Assembly: GCF_958298935.1 (NCBI RefSeq)
Contig: NC_084924.1
Location: 30,911,819 to 30,975,818 of the forward strand
Direction of reading: 5' to 3'
Source of the DNA: Phragmites australis
Taxonomy: Eukaryota > Streptophyta > Magnoliopsida > Poales > Poaceae
Length of the DNA stretch: 64,000 bases
This document shows positions 34,513 through 46,683 of this stretch, piece by piece. How positions within the stretch are numbered: position 1 is the stretch's first letter; each line of letters begins with the position of its first letter. The notes beneath the pieces are model-generated. The model was not told the DNA's origin, did no database searches, and saw nothing but the letters and a program-made list of their open reading frames with translations. The position numbers were made by a program, and so were the translations under genes.

Positions 34513-37500
34513 TCAGCTGTCTACTTTGTCTTCTTGGAACGCTTTGTATATGAAATCTTTGAAGCGCCTGGAATACTGTCTTGGGTCTACTGCTGAAATG
34601 GACGTCGAGTCATATTGGAAAGATTTGTATGCATGCTCAAGCTTTTTGCCTATATCATAGTCTTGAAGTATGTCTATAATCCCAAAATACAATATAACAT
34701 CGCAGTACTCCCTGGTTGGCTCTCCAACATCACTATCGTTCTTTCGGGTTGTCAGTTCAGCTCTTGATAGCATGTTTGCCCCAAGTTTAATTGTCGACCA
34801 CCTGTTCAGCCAAACAAATTAATTATCTCATCGTAGAAGGCATGAACAAGAGCCTTTATCAGATGTAATTTTCAAGAAAATGTATGATGCATCAAGTGAA
34901 TCCCAGTCATTAGGTAATAGTGCCAACCACCTATTATAGCCCTAACCTGATTATGTTTTCAAGCTGACTAATTGTTTAGCCCCCATCAATACTCAAGATC
35001 AATGTATTAGTATAGCAATGTACAGTAAAGCTGTCAAATGTAAAAAGGAATGTACAAGACAGTACTACAGTAGGGCTCTCATCAAACATTGTTTAATGGG
35101 GAGATATCAAGGGCAATCACCCTTTAGGGTGGAGAAAGCATATCAATTAGCACATTAAGAGGCTGAAGAACGAATTAACCCAATGGTGAGTTAGGTTCTG
35201 GTACCTCGTACAGACTGAGCAAATGATTTGGACTGAGACAAAACATATATAACTAGGATTTTGAGAAGAATAATTCAGAATCTTTACCTGTTTGGATCAG
35301 AAAGAAAGTGATCCCTGTCCCATCTTGAAAGACGAGGTGTTGCAGATTTCTCACCATCAATGTCAATGGCACCTTCAACCAATGACATAACAAAGTCAGC
35401 ATTTAAGTTTTCAACCAACCTTCAGAATCAGGTATGTTTCCATTACCTCTAAAATGTACACCCACCAAAAGACTGTAATCCATAATCTTCTCCTGCTCGA
35501 GGAACTCACAGTCCTTGTCCACTTGCCTGCTTCAAGATATTTAACATCTACATTAGCACAAGGGATAAAAATAGCATGGTGCTGACTGGTGCTTAGGTCG
35601 TAATGATTTGAGAATTAGGCATCAAACGTCACACCTTTGGAACTCTTGGAACCACTGTTTCTGTAACCGAAAGACAAAGTTAAGATCAAGGTCTTTCAGA
35701 GTTGTATATTCATCAATTTCTGCCTGTGGCTTGTCAGTTATACGGCCAAGAGATGATCCTTTCAGATCAAATCGCCTATGAATAGTATGATCAGAGCAGA
35801 ACAGGTTTCCCATTATGACAAAACGAACCTGGGTAGTAAGTAAGAAACATACACTCAGGCAAAGATATTATCCATAAAAAATGGCATATTGCATATCCAT
35901 TAACAAATAACAAGAATTATTCATGAGGATGGAATGGGCAATAATATACTTTTCTAACCTTCTTCTGGTGTGCTCCAGACTTCACACAATGTAGACCAAA
36001 GAACTTTGTCACTAAGGTATTCTCGAATGCACGGACATGCTTGTAGTAAGCTTGAAGCATCCTCAGAAGCATCTGTATGGTAACGGGTAATCCATACATT
36101 TAAAATAAACTTATGCCCATCTAAGATGCTTAGAAAGCATGTAGAAAAAAAAGACAGCAAAGGCCATACCTTTACTTCAGATTTCTTCATTGTTTTTATC
36201 ATGTAGCGATCATCATTCGTCAAGTAAAAGAAGCTTCCACTCTTGCCAGGGGACGAGAGCTCACGAAGAGCATCATCTCCACAGAGGGATAACATATAGT
36301 CAGCTGGGTCAACCTTGAACAGCTTGCGCAGTGTCCTGCAATTGAGTTCAGAACAGATGCGTGTGTTGATGAGCATAACACATTGAAATGGTTACATATA
36401 CTATGCATATTTATTATCGGAGTGATGACCAACCGGAACACCTTTGGGCAGTAATCCTTCCATTTGAAATCACAAGAATTGTGTGGAGGGGTATATTTTG
36501 AGCCCTCTGGAGGGAATTTTGTCCACACTTTCTCTTTTGGGTCAAATGCTGATGATTTCAGGTCTAATATAGCTTGACCTTGCCTTCCTACTGCATGCCT
36601 ATTCCAGATAACACGTTCAGGAAATAAGAAATTTATTTGTATTGTAGAAAGGAATATGACATTCTTAATATGAGAACAAATTCGCTCCTTAAAAATATAT
36701 GAAAACAATTAGGGATGCATCTAGCTGATATATTACGCACCACACTCAAAAGAACTGAAAATGCAGAAATAAACCATGATTGCCAAAGTATGGTGGCAAT
36801 TGCCCCATTAGATAGAGCAAGTCGGGGGGTGTTGTTCATGCATGGTCTCTCTTGATTTATAACTTCACAAAGCACAACCAGTATTGAGTGTGTGGAATAT
36901 AATTTCATTTCAGGATTTCAACTAATGATGACAACTCTGGAGGGAGTGCTATGCTGATGAATATACAGCATAAAACAGCGAATCCTCTGCTAACACATCA
37001 AATACAGACTATGCTATGTTGTTCCAGTTTGAAGCCATTCCTCTAAATACAAGTCTTTATATGCTCGCTTGATGTTTCACACTCTCAATGCGTGATAACA
37101 AAATTTTAGGCTTAGCAACTATGATTGAAATTTTTCAGAGAGGTGCTTCAGCGCTCTCCCGAAAAGTGAATACATTGTCAATGGCTCATAACTCATCGTT
37201 TACCAATGAGGCGCTGATACCATAGTCACAATGCAGATTTCTTCAGGAATTATGTGAGATCTCAAATGGGGAATTATCAAACTCCTAAACTAAAACAATA
37301 AGAAAAGGTCACACGGAGATCAAGTAGATAATGATCTTCCAGTCAAGAAAAAAAGGTACATAATGATCGCGGGCAAGAAATGCACCTGATGCCGAGCTGC
37401 AGGTTGAGCATGAGCTCGTAGTTCTTGTGCCCCTTGGCAATGGTCACCCCTTGGCGCTTCGACACCCGCACCGCCGCGCCCCTGGCTATGTGCGGCGCCG

Positions 37501-38482
37501 GCGACGGGGGCGGCAGCCCCCTCCCCTCCCTCACGCTCCGTCGCCTCCAGTCGTCTCCGATATCGCACTTGACGTCCCCGTCCGATCCCCAGAAGTGCAC
37601 CAGGCTGCCTCTTGAGCCATTGCTCCGGCCGGACGACGAGCTCCCGCGCCCGCTGACCGACCGCAACAGCCATTTGAGCGATCTCAGGGCCGACGGGCCC
37701 TCGGTGCCGGAGCGCACGCACTCCGGCAGCTCCCGCGCAAACACCTCCCTCGGGTCGCGCGCCCGAGGGGATTCGCCCGCGGCCGCTGGGGATGGGTAGT
37801 ACACGCCCTTCTGATGGACGGCGCTGCAAGGCGCCTCGCGGCCCCAGAACCCGACGTAGAGGCTGCCGTCCGCCCACCGGAACGTGCCCTGCCCGCGAGG
37901 GCGGCCGCCCTCCCACCCGCCGTCGTAGCGGTTGCCATTGGCCCAGACGAGCGCGCCGCGGCCGTGGATGAGCCCCGCGCGCCAGCCGCCGGCGTACTCG
38001 GTGCCGCTGAGCCAGGCGTATCGTCCGCACCCGTCCGGGAGCCCCGCGCGCCACTCGCCATCGTAGCAGTCGCCGTTGGCGTACCGCTTCTCGCCGGCGC
38101 CGTGCTCGAGGTTCTTGGCCCAGGCGCCGCGGTAGGTATCCCCCGCAGCGCCGACATAGGTGCCGGCGCCGTGCATGAAGTCGTCCAGGAACTCGCCCTC
38201 GTAGGTGGCGCCCGATGGCCACGAGAACCTGCCGCGGCCGGTGGCCTTGCCGCGGCGCCACTCGCCCTCGTACATGCAGCCGTCCGCCCACAGGTACTTC
38301 CCCGCGCCGTGGGGCACGGCGCCGCGCCACTGGCCCGTGTAGAGGTCTCCGTTGGGGAGCACCCGCTCCCGCTCCTGCTCCCCGTCGCCGGCGCCGCTGC
38401 AGCAGGGCGCCGCGTCGGGGTCCTCGCCCGCGGGCGGCGGCATCGGTGACACGCGGCTCGCGTGCCGGGCGTGCTCGCACAT
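34513..38482 (-). CDS. PIP5K: Phosphatidylinositol-4-phosphate 5-kinase with MORN repeats, complete, 8 exons
   Basis: Makes phosphatidylinositol 4,5-bisphosphate from PI4P at the plasma membrane, feeding membrane traffic, cytoskeleton and signalling. Exons: 37386-38482, 36434-36598, 36170-36335, 35959-36072, 35635-35828, 35447-35526, 35288-35372, 34513-34801. All introns have GT-AG ends, and the sum is 2,190 bp, exactly 730 codons, giving 729 residues, normal for plant type-B PIP5K. Residues about 45-215 hold eight MORN repeats ([16 protein letters not shown], to GSLYVGFW). The kinase domain is about 350-725: [12 protein letters not shown] (P-loop), [11 protein letters not shown] (lysine), [21 protein letters not shown] (catalytic Asp), [15 protein letters not shown] (metal-binding IID) and the basic loop KKLEHAYKS to PRQYSRRF. 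No signal peptide. Start ATG at 38480-38482 is the first in frame; a second Met is 13 codons on. Intron 1 is 37385-36599. Confidence 0.94.
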
Positions 38483-38679
38483 TGGTCGCCCTCGGCCCGC
38501 CAGTGGTCGGGCTCCCTCAGCCGCGGTGTGGGTCGCGCGAGGATGCTAGCAGTGCCGGCGCCCGGGCGCGGCGCGGCGGCATTGTCGGTGGGGGAGATCG
38601 AGGAGCGGCCCACTTCCAGGGAGAAAAAAATTAGACCGTCGAGGAGTGGAGGAGGAGAGGGAGGAGCTGGAACGTGCAA

Positions 38680-39442
38680 AGGAGTGCCTTCTTTTTTTCT
38701 TCTATTCTATTTTTCCAATGATTTTTTAGGTTTTCTATTCTGGAATATTGTCACCGGATCCTTTGATATCAGTACAGACGATTCACTATCATCAAGGAAT
38801 CAAATTCTAAATTATAAAAAAGAGATTATATATGTTAGGCGACTGAAATCGTAAAAAATTACACTTAGAGAGTTTGGATTCTCTTCTCTGTTTCTCAACT
38901 GAAATTAAAAAATTACACTCCACTGAAAACTAATTTGCCCACTTGTCTCCTCTGCCGCCGACACTTGAATCCTTTATACTCACTTTGTCATAATATTTGG
39001 ATTCTATATACAACATTTGAATAAAATTTGGCATTTGTAGTTTTTTTGTTTTACGGAGAATGATATTTTAGAATGATTTTGTACGCCACAACATCCACTT
39101 CATGTTGCCTCTCAATTGCCCTTTCTGCCTTTTTCTTCCATGTATTAATTGTGTTGTCGCCAATGGTTGGCGAATGTGGCGGGCGATGGCAGCGGGAAGG
39201 CACGGGAGGAGGTGAGGTGTCTTGGGAAGGACAAGCCGTTTGTTTGGTTTCCACACTAATTTGCCACATGTAAGCCATGCTAAAATTAATGTCACCAACT
39301 TGGTGGTTCAGATTTTGATTAAATTTGACCTCCAAAATGAACAAGATGAGCAGAATGAGATATTTAATCACCAAATTTTGGCAGAATAACAAACGGTAGC
39401 CAAATTCTAAAAAGGTATACAAATTTTGACTCGATAGGTTAA
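38680..39442. other. Upstream region of the kinase gene
   Basis: Presumed promoter and leader lie just above 38482. I see no clear TATA box. The rest is AT-rich with no gene. Confidence 0.4.
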
Positions 39443-39740
39443 ATGCCTGTTTGTTTCCAGCTGCTTCTGGTTTCTGCTTCTGTCATAAGCCTAGAAGTCA
39501 GAAGTCAGAACAAACGGATTTGTTGAGAAGTGGTTTCTGGAGAAATCAGAGCTGTTTATGAGGAAAATAAATTAGAAGCTAACAAGCTCGCTGAGAGTAG
39601 CTTTTCTGAGACGTTATGTGCTGAGAAGTTAAAAATTTATTGTAGAAGCCAACAGTCTACTTCCAAAAATAGCTTTTCAGAAAAATCAAAAACACAATTT
39701 TTCAAAAAAATTAAAAACAGAAGCTCAAACAAACAGACCC
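39443..39740. mobile_element. Tourist-like MITE, 298 bp
   Basis: Ends TGCCTGTTTGTTTCCAG and, reverse-complemented, GGGTCTGTTTGTTTGAGC. Flanked by TAA on both sides (39440-39442 and 39741-39743), the 3-bp duplication of PIF/Harbinger elements. No transposase. Confidence 0.75.
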
Positions 39741-40762
39741 TAAGGTACCTTGTTGCTGCCCAGGCGGCAATGCCTTAGCTAGAGTGCCAAGGCGATCTAT
39801 TGGGTACGCTGATGAAGGTGGACTTAGCATAGGGCAGTTGTGGTGGAATCTGCCCACCCAGTTACAGACTCTGTGTTCATATTTTCTTCTAATTAATTCT
39901 CTAAATCTTTAATTCTAAAGAAAGAATAGTAAATGCATATGCGAATGTGCACCAACGAGGTAAGTGTCAACATGAGTGCCTGTGAACTTGTACTTAAAAA
40001 AAGGGTATGCTGATGAAGGTGAGCCTATGAATTTCTTTTCTAGAAAATAGTTTGTTATGGACCTGTGAAACAAACGCCCCATAACTATAATTTCGCTCAA
40101 ATGAACCCCGTATGATTATATAGATTGTTATTCATATTGCAAGCTTGGAGCTAAAATTTCATTTATTTGTAACGTATATCTGTATATAGTTATCAATTTG
40201 GTTCATTCATTAATTTGTGGGTGCAGATTTGCTCCATCTCAAAAGTAACGAGTGATTATATTCTTTGATACTGGTAACCTACTTATTAAAGGGATCTGCT
40301 GAAGCAAAACCATGTACAAATACAGTTATTTGAAGTTGACATGCTAGCCGCGAAATGCCTCACGTAAACACGAACCATTTACATGCAACTTTGTTACACT
40401 ATCTATTTAGATATCCCATCAGTTATGGACTATCTGATCCGATGTTTCTCTTATATAACATAAATATCTATTTGGTATTGGATACAGGTAGAGTTTATTT
40501 GCACTTCGTAGCAAAAGCCCCCTTCATTGCACGAATTCCTCCTATATTATTATAATTTTGCAAATTTTTATAAATATATCTCTGACATATGAGATCCATA
40601 ACTATATAGTTTACAATATCAAATACGAAATTATCCCGACTTGACCATCCTCACCGCTATCATGCTCATAAAAACCTCCACCTAAAATTGTACATGGGGA
40701 TGCAAATATTTTTACAAAAGATATAAATATGATCATGTCCACACGGTTAACTTTAATATGAG
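39741..40762. other. Intergenic DNA
   Basis: No gene. The phrase GGTACGCTGATGAAGGTG near 39799 recurs as GGTATGCTGATGAAGGTG near 40003, an imperfect duplication. Confidence 0.4.
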
Positions 40763-41236
40763 TTAAAAGTGAGGAATGTCTGATTGCACATTTTCTAAAA
40801 CATGGTATATTCGGCGTAGTAAATATTTGGGAAGAAGGACTGGGAGAGGGTACCATGTGTGAACGGAACGGAGCAGGTGTAGACGCGCGGTTGGGTACCT
40901 CCATTCGTCACCAGCTGAAGCTGTGTCCTGTGCGTGCTGCGGAAGACGGCGGACGGCCATCTCGTTGGCACGCCACAGCGGCGATCGGTGGGTGGAAAGA
41001 GAGCTCGCGGGCGCGAAGTGCGGAGCGGCGCTGGTTGCCGCGGAGACGGGCGACATGGTGGCGGGCAGGGGGGGCTCCACGGCCCACGCCGCGTCCCGCT
41101 GTCCCCGCCCTGTCGCGCCTTTCTCCGGCCTCTCGCTCTCGCACTAATTCCGCGCCCCTGTTCGCCCATCCCCAGCGTGTCAGGTCGCAGCTCGTCGGAA
41201 GTGATGATGCTACTATGGGTGGAAAATAGAGAATAA
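40763..41236 (-). pseudogene. Possible gene fragment with GC-rich first exon
   Basis: On the minus strand an open frame from Met at 41080 (MEPPLPATMSPVSAATSAAP) enters an AT-rich tail and stops at 40763. A Ser, Ala and Arg rich start with few acids resembles a plastid transit peptide. A GT donor candidate follows CACAGCTTCAGCTG near 40910. No downstream exon was recognised in the following 2 kb. It could be a captured exon or chance GC-rich sequence. Confidence 0.25.
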
Positions 41237-42228
41237 ATATCCATATTATCTAATATTTTTATTCGATTAAATATAAATATGAAAAAAATTTATATTCGAT
41301 TGACAAACAGATACGGATGCGAATATATCTGAATTTGTTTCTCAGATATGAATATGTATATATCCGAATCCATTTTTCTAAAAATAGATATGGATACTAT
41401 CCGTATCTGAATATATAGAAATACTTGTATATAATATAAATTTGAGTAACATAAAATTTTATTTTTATTTTATTATTTTACTTAATTCTTCCAATCCTAA
41501 CTATTATTTTACTGCTAGGTATGGTATCATGTATACTGTAGCCATAAATATGTCATTTTCATGTCACATCCAATGATCCAAAAGCATCTAAAGTCATGGT
41601 ATTGTATTAAAAGTGGCTCTTTGCCTTAAGGTAGATGATGAATTCAATAAAAATGAAGTTACTTATGTTAGAATTGCTATCATGCTCATGTCAAATAAAT
41701 TTATTATTTCATAATTTATCGTTAAAGTTATAGGATATTCACATACAACTAAATCTACGTATTCGGATGCTAATTCATATTCGAATAATCCGTTCGTATT
41801 TGCATTCAAAAATATTAGGATTTATATATATTCATATTAGTATTAAAATATAGATAACAATATAAGAAATAGACTACTCGATTTGCATTCGATCCGTTTG
41901 CACCTGCTACTGCTTCTTGCGTGGATTTGTTCACGAGTTAAAGCCTCGATTACATTTCTTAGTTTTGCGAGATAACTTTCTCCGTCCTTTGGTTGAGACT
42001 TTCTGCCATGCAAGCATGTAACAACAGCGGCAGAGCTAGGATTTTACTATAACTAAAGCTAGATTAATGTGTTATATGTTAGATTCTACATGTATTTGAA
42101 TTTATCTTAAATTTTAGTGAGATGTTTATACGTGTTTTAGGGTCATGGCGGTAGTTTCCCTAGGTGCAGCTCCGCCCCTTCTAAGAATTGTGATGGCTGC
42201 TTTCAATATAAGCAGGCAGATCTAGTTA
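41237..42228. other. AT-rich repeat-like DNA
   Basis: Recurring words GATATGGATA, ATATCCGAATC and ATCCGTATCTGAATAT in both orientations between 41240 and 41900 suggest an old mobile element, but I cannot place its ends. No gene. Confidence 0.4.
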
Positions 42229-42430
42229 GGTCCTGTTTATTTTTGCTGGAGACTGTCACAATTTAAATTCTGTGTCGAAATTTTTCTCTTCAAATTATGG
42301 ATTATAAGATTTTATAATACAATGTTAATTATAGATTTTGATAATCATATTTTAAATTGCGACCATTTGTTTTTGCATTTGCTTTTTGGACAGAATCCAT
42401 GCATAATCATAATAAATAACAAATAGGACC
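42229..42430. mobile_element. Tourist-like MITE, 202 bp
   Basis: Ends GGTCCTGTTTATTTTTGC and, reverse-complemented, GGTCCTATTTGTTATTTATT. Flanked by TTA at 42226-42228 and 42431-42433. Confidence 0.82.
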
Positions 42431-43430
42431 TTAAGTCTAGATGTTCCACAGAGAATGTATGTATAATTACCGGTTTACCACATGGTTTTGTGAAATATTG
42501 TTTTCTATATGGGGCATTATAAGTAGCCTTCAATTGTCACACTGCAAATCTATTGTGATTTGTTGCTTTGTCAACTTGAGGAAGACAACGAAAACTGCCA
42601 AGACAGGTGAAAAAATTTGTGATTGAGAGGGACGCGAGACATAGGTAGGGTAATGCCAAATATCTTGACTTGGACCGTTAAGCTTAGGGATGAGATAACA
42701 AGGTTATTAGCTAATCTTCACTTAGACAAGCTACGTCGATTTTGTGTGTTTGATAACCTGTCTACAGTTTATAAAACTGAATCATTGCCACTCGTCGTTG
42801 TGTCACCCCCACCGGTTGGCAATAACTCCCACAAACGCCTTGGGAGGCTGGCTGTCCTATGGTAGGTAAGTCACCAGGTGTGCAACTCGTTGGCTTGCGT
42901 TAGAGGGAAGCTCGATGTAGGAGCTCGTCTGTGTTTAGGATTAAATCCGAGACGAATTTCTCACTCGGGTTTAGATCCTTAGTAGTTAGGAGTACACATG
43001 CATATGTATATTAAGTGGCACTATGTGTTTTCATATAAAAGAGGATCTTGTGCCCCCTAATATATCCTAGCATGTGTAAAAGGAGGTGTACGCACGTGTG
43101 TACATTGTGTATTAGTAGTAGAAGTATATGTGTAGGTGTGCATGTACACGTGTCCTAGTTGTACTTAAAAAAAATACAATGTGTATATTATTTGCCGAGA
43201 CTAATTAATAGATTATTAGCAGTTTTAGAAGTAGAATGATTAACTACCAGGATTTGGATTTCTTTACTATGTTCGCTTGCTTACTCCACTTCTTTTTTAG
43301 AGCTTAGCCCAATCCTATAATTTAGGAGTTCAAATAGATTAACCCAATAAGTTTAACCTGCCTAACCCACTATCATTAGCGCATTAATCCATTAGCACCT
43401 TTTAACTTTTAACCAAATGCCCCCTATATG
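42431..43430. other. Intergenic DNA
   Basis: No convincing gene. 42780-43010 is less AT-rich than its surroundings but holds only an 80-codon frame without recognisable features. Confidence 0.4.
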
Positions 43431-43730
43431 GTCCTGTTTGTTTCGGATTATAAAATCTGGATTGTGATCAAAATCTAAAAGCTGAAACAAACAGCTGGAT
43501 TGTAAAAGCTGGATTCTGATCACAATCCAAAAGCTGAAACAAACAGCTGGTTGGAAAAGCTGGATTGTTACAATCCAACACACAGATTGTAACAATCCAG
43601 CAATCTGCTTTCCACCAGATTCTAACAATCCACAATTCAGCTTTTTACAATCCAGATTTTACAATCCAGCTTTTTACAATCCACAATCTATAAGCTGTTT
43701 TTCACAATCTACAGCTGAAACAAACAGGAC
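43431..43730. mobile_element. MITE with GTCCTGTTTGTTTC ends, 300 bp
   Basis: Perfect 14-bp terminal inverted repeats GTCCTGTTTGTTTC and GAAACAAACAGGAC. TATG lies on both sides. The inside is made of repeated CAATCCAGCTTTT and its complement, so the whole can fold on itself. No coding capacity. Confidence 0.8.
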
Positions 43731-43741
43731 TATGTCACTGC

Positions 43742-43909
43742 TACTGCTCCCTTCCGTCATAAATACGTGACATTTTGGACAACGACGTGACTTCTAAAAT
43801 GTAGTTTTAACCATTGTTTTTCCATTGCAATGTTATTAGTCAAAATTTTACAAAATTCGCCCAAGACATATACAGAATATCATGTTTTCGTGACCGGAGG
43901 AAGCACTAG
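43742..43909. mobile_element. Stowaway-like MITE, about 168 bp
   Basis: Left end GCTCCCTTCCGTCATAAATA; right end reverse-complemented GCTTCCTCCGGTCACGAAAA. This is the CTCCCTCCGT-type terminus of grass Stowaway MITEs. Confidence 0.75.
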
Positions 43910-44620
43910 CTATCCATCGTAGTAGTAACTCACACGATGAAAGGAAAGTCTTTGTTAAAGTAGTCTAGATTGTGCTTTGTCTGTGAACCCATTGTGGCTG
44001 TCCATCCGACCATATCATCCATGTTTGTGTGCATGCCTGTCTGTCAGAAAGAGATGGCAGATATACAGTATTAAGCTGACATTGCTGTGCCACCTTGTCA
44101 TTGGTTGTGTGTGGACCCTACCCTCTTTCCTAGGATTCTCATTGGAGCTCATGTGACATTTTTTTTTGAGGGCACTCAGGTGACAATTTCAATTTGCATC
44201 TTCCTTCAGGGAATCAGATTAATGTACCAAATTAATCCCTTTGGTTAAGCCAAAAACCGTAGAAGCAAATGGCAATACAATGACCAATGTCAGTTAGTAC
44301 TTGGATGGCTGAGCCAGAATTATTTTTGGATGGTGAACGGGGTTAACATCTTATTGTCCAAAAAACTTATTTGAAATACACACCAAACACAAAATTTGAA
44401 TACTTCATCAAAGTACAAAATTCACAGTAAAACCAACTCCATCAATTATTTAATTGCTGCTTAATTGTGGCCCATTAACAAGTAAACATCTCTTGGTCCT
44501 AAAAACCACTGGGCTACGCCACACATGGCCTTCTCTGGGCCACGGTCAGTGACTTCGTTGCTGCCTGCTGAATTTTTTAATATTTTCAAAATTACACAGC
44601 CGTTTTAAATAATTGTAACA
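43910..44620. other. Intergenic DNA
   Basis: No gene or clear repeat seen. Confidence 0.4.
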
Positions 44621-44870
44621 ATAAGTTATCATCGTCCGTTCATAGGACGAGAGCAATATCTCGTCCCATGAACGAGTGGCACCTTGTGGGACCTGCTTGT
44701 TAGTTAGGTAACGGAAAAAATTTGGTGACGTGCCACGTGTCGTCCGTTGACCGGGTGAGACTTTGCTGTCGCCCAGTGAACAGGTGACAACCTTGGTCTT
44801 GCCCAATCAACGGGCGACAGCAATGTCTCACCTAGTCAATAGGTGACACCTTGCTGTGGCCGAATTTAAT
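44621..44870. repeat. Degenerate short-repeat block
   Basis: A module close to GTCGCCCAGTGAACAGGTGACA recurs imperfectly about four times, in both orientations (GTTGACCGGGTGAGAC, CAATCAACGGGCGACAGC, CTAGTCAATAGGTGACAC). A CACGTG lies near 44738. Origin unknown; it lies just beyond the zinc-finger gene remnant. Confidence 0.45.
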
Positions 44871-45130
44871 TTTATTTGTGACAGAAAAGACGTATATGCG
44901 CCGCAATTTTTTTGTTGTCGAATTGTCCAATGCTATTAGATGTTTGTGCGATATTTTGGATACCCAGATTTTATAGAAACAAAAAGTTGAACACGGTGAA
45001 TTTAATAGGAACTGCAATATACACGATGGTGACATGTACGATACACGATCATTATAACCTAAACAAGTATCGCGTCTAAACCTAACATGTCTTAGAGAAT
45101 GTAAACAACAGGATTATAACATATGGTCTA

Positions 45131-45721
45131 TTGAGTGCAACGTGGGTACTTTCCATTCATCGCCGCTTTTGGTCCTGCCTCACGCGCCCGGCATGTCCTC
45201 TTGCGCTTCCTCTCCCTCTCCGCCTCACGGGCCTTTGCCATCATGCGGTTATAGTCCTCCCTCATCTTCTGCTGCTCGTCCTGAATGCGCTTGTGCATAG
45301 CCTCTCCCTCATCTCGTCGGCTTCCATCTCATAGAAGCGTCTCCAAGTAGCGCGGTGCTAAGTGTGAAGGAGAAACACATCCACTTTCGATTGCTCAGTA
45401 TCCAGCCATTGTAAGAAGTCACGTAGTGGTGGTGGCAACTGCAATGAAGACTAAAATGTTAAGTGGTAAATTACCTAGCGGCTACTGCAATGAAGACCAA
45501 AATATTTTTGGAGTAGTTTGGCCAGAAGTTATTACCTGGTGGCGGGAGGCAACATTGGTGCTTCCCTGCGGTGGATCGTACTCGTAGTTGTGGCATATGA
45601 AGAACCACCTTTCGTAGGTGTAGTAGAACTCGAAGGACTTCATGAACTTACAAAGGTCTCCACACCAGCACATGCGCACTTCAACCCCATTAGGCAAAAA
45701 AGTTTTGGTTATCTTTAACAC
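45131..45721 (-). pseudogene. Remnant of a GRF-type zinc-finger gene
   Basis: Minus strand frame 45721-45482 carries CWCGDLCKFMKSFEFYYTYE followed by WFFICHNYEYDPP, the Cys-x-Cys-Gly ... Cys pattern of GRF zinc fingers found in many transposon-linked grass proteins. Further down (45360-45131) the minus strand shows fragments of a basic Glu and Arg rich tail, split over frames by stops. Only pieces remain. Function in intact relatives is not established. Confidence 0.5.
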
Positions 45722-46320
45722 TCAGAGGTTTAGGGGATAAGATTTGTTCAAGTATGAGCCTAGAATCATTAGGGATGGGGGGAGGTTCAGATTTGGCCAT
45801 CAAGGCACATCTAGCATCTTCTAGATTTTTAATCATATTAACTACCTCATAATCATTAGAGTTAAGTAACACCCCCATATCATGAGCTTTAGATATAATA
45901 ACATCAGATGGAAGAACAGCAAATGAATTATTACTATGATGTTGATAGGTAGAGTCAGAATTACCTTCCAGATTCTACCAGGTGAGCACACCTCTCATTG
46001 GCTCTTGTAGGGGCTAGAGCAAGAGCCTTGGGCTGAAGATCTTCAGAAAAAACTTCCTCTTGAGGTTTGTGAATATCTACAGAGAACACATGTATTTCTC
46101 CCAATTCATGATTGAAAGTATCATCATTCACCATTTTCTCCTCCACAATTGGTGCCAAGGTAATGTCAGTCACACTTGTTGCTGATATTCAAGTATAGAG
46201 CACCTATTGAACCCTGGAACATGGATTTCCTCCAATTTTTGATCTCCCAATTTCATCCTATCAAACTGTAGCTCATCAGATAATAAGTCATCTTCACCAT
46301 CAAAAATTTCATTGTCTCTC
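45690..46320 (-). pseudogene. Unrecognised broken coding remnants
   Basis: Two minus-strand frames (45878-45690, with YEVVNMIKNLEDARCALMAK; 46173-45961, with EEKMVNDDTFNHELGEIHVF) have protein-like composition but no family I recognise. They lie in sequence and could belong to one decayed gene, possibly a retroelement. Confidence 0.3.
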
Positions 46321-46540
46321 TGATCATCGATGTTTTAATGTCCTTAATTATGCAGGCACAATCCAGGCTCTTAGGTAGGGGGATGAGCTCCTGAGGCATC
46401 ATCAGGGCTATAATGAACTGTTACGATTCTTGAGGGACTTGCATCTAGAGAGCAACGAGCTGGCTAAAAACACGTACCGCATCAAGCAGATTATCTGCCC
46501 GTTGGGGTTGAAAGTAGAGAAAATACATGCGTGTCAAAAA

Positions 46541-46604
46541 AATTATAGGTCTAATATAAACCCTAATATAAAAATTATAGATCTAATATAAACCCTAATT
46601 ATAG
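46541..46604 (+). repeat. Tandem duplication, about 34-bp unit
   Basis: Two copies of TCTAATATAAACCCTAAT joined by ATAAAAATTATAGA. Confidence 0.7.
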
Positions 46605-46647
46605 ATCAAAAAAAGGAAAAATATCCGTCACTAATAGTCCTAGAATC

Positions 46648-46683
46648 AGTGGCGGTTGCGGTCTGCAGACCGCAGCCGCCACT
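46648..46683. repeat. 36-bp near-perfect palindrome
   Basis: Arms AGTGGCGGTTGCGGTCTG and CAGACCGCAGCCGCCACT, with one mismatch and no spacer. It sits at the presumed left end of the CACTA-like DNA. Confidence 0.88.

Noticed and set aside
37320..38679. Large Arg and Ala rich frames overlapping kinase exon 1
   Set aside because: Shadows of the MORN-coding exon in other frames; only the frame ending in LQLGIR has MORN repeats and joins the kinase exons.
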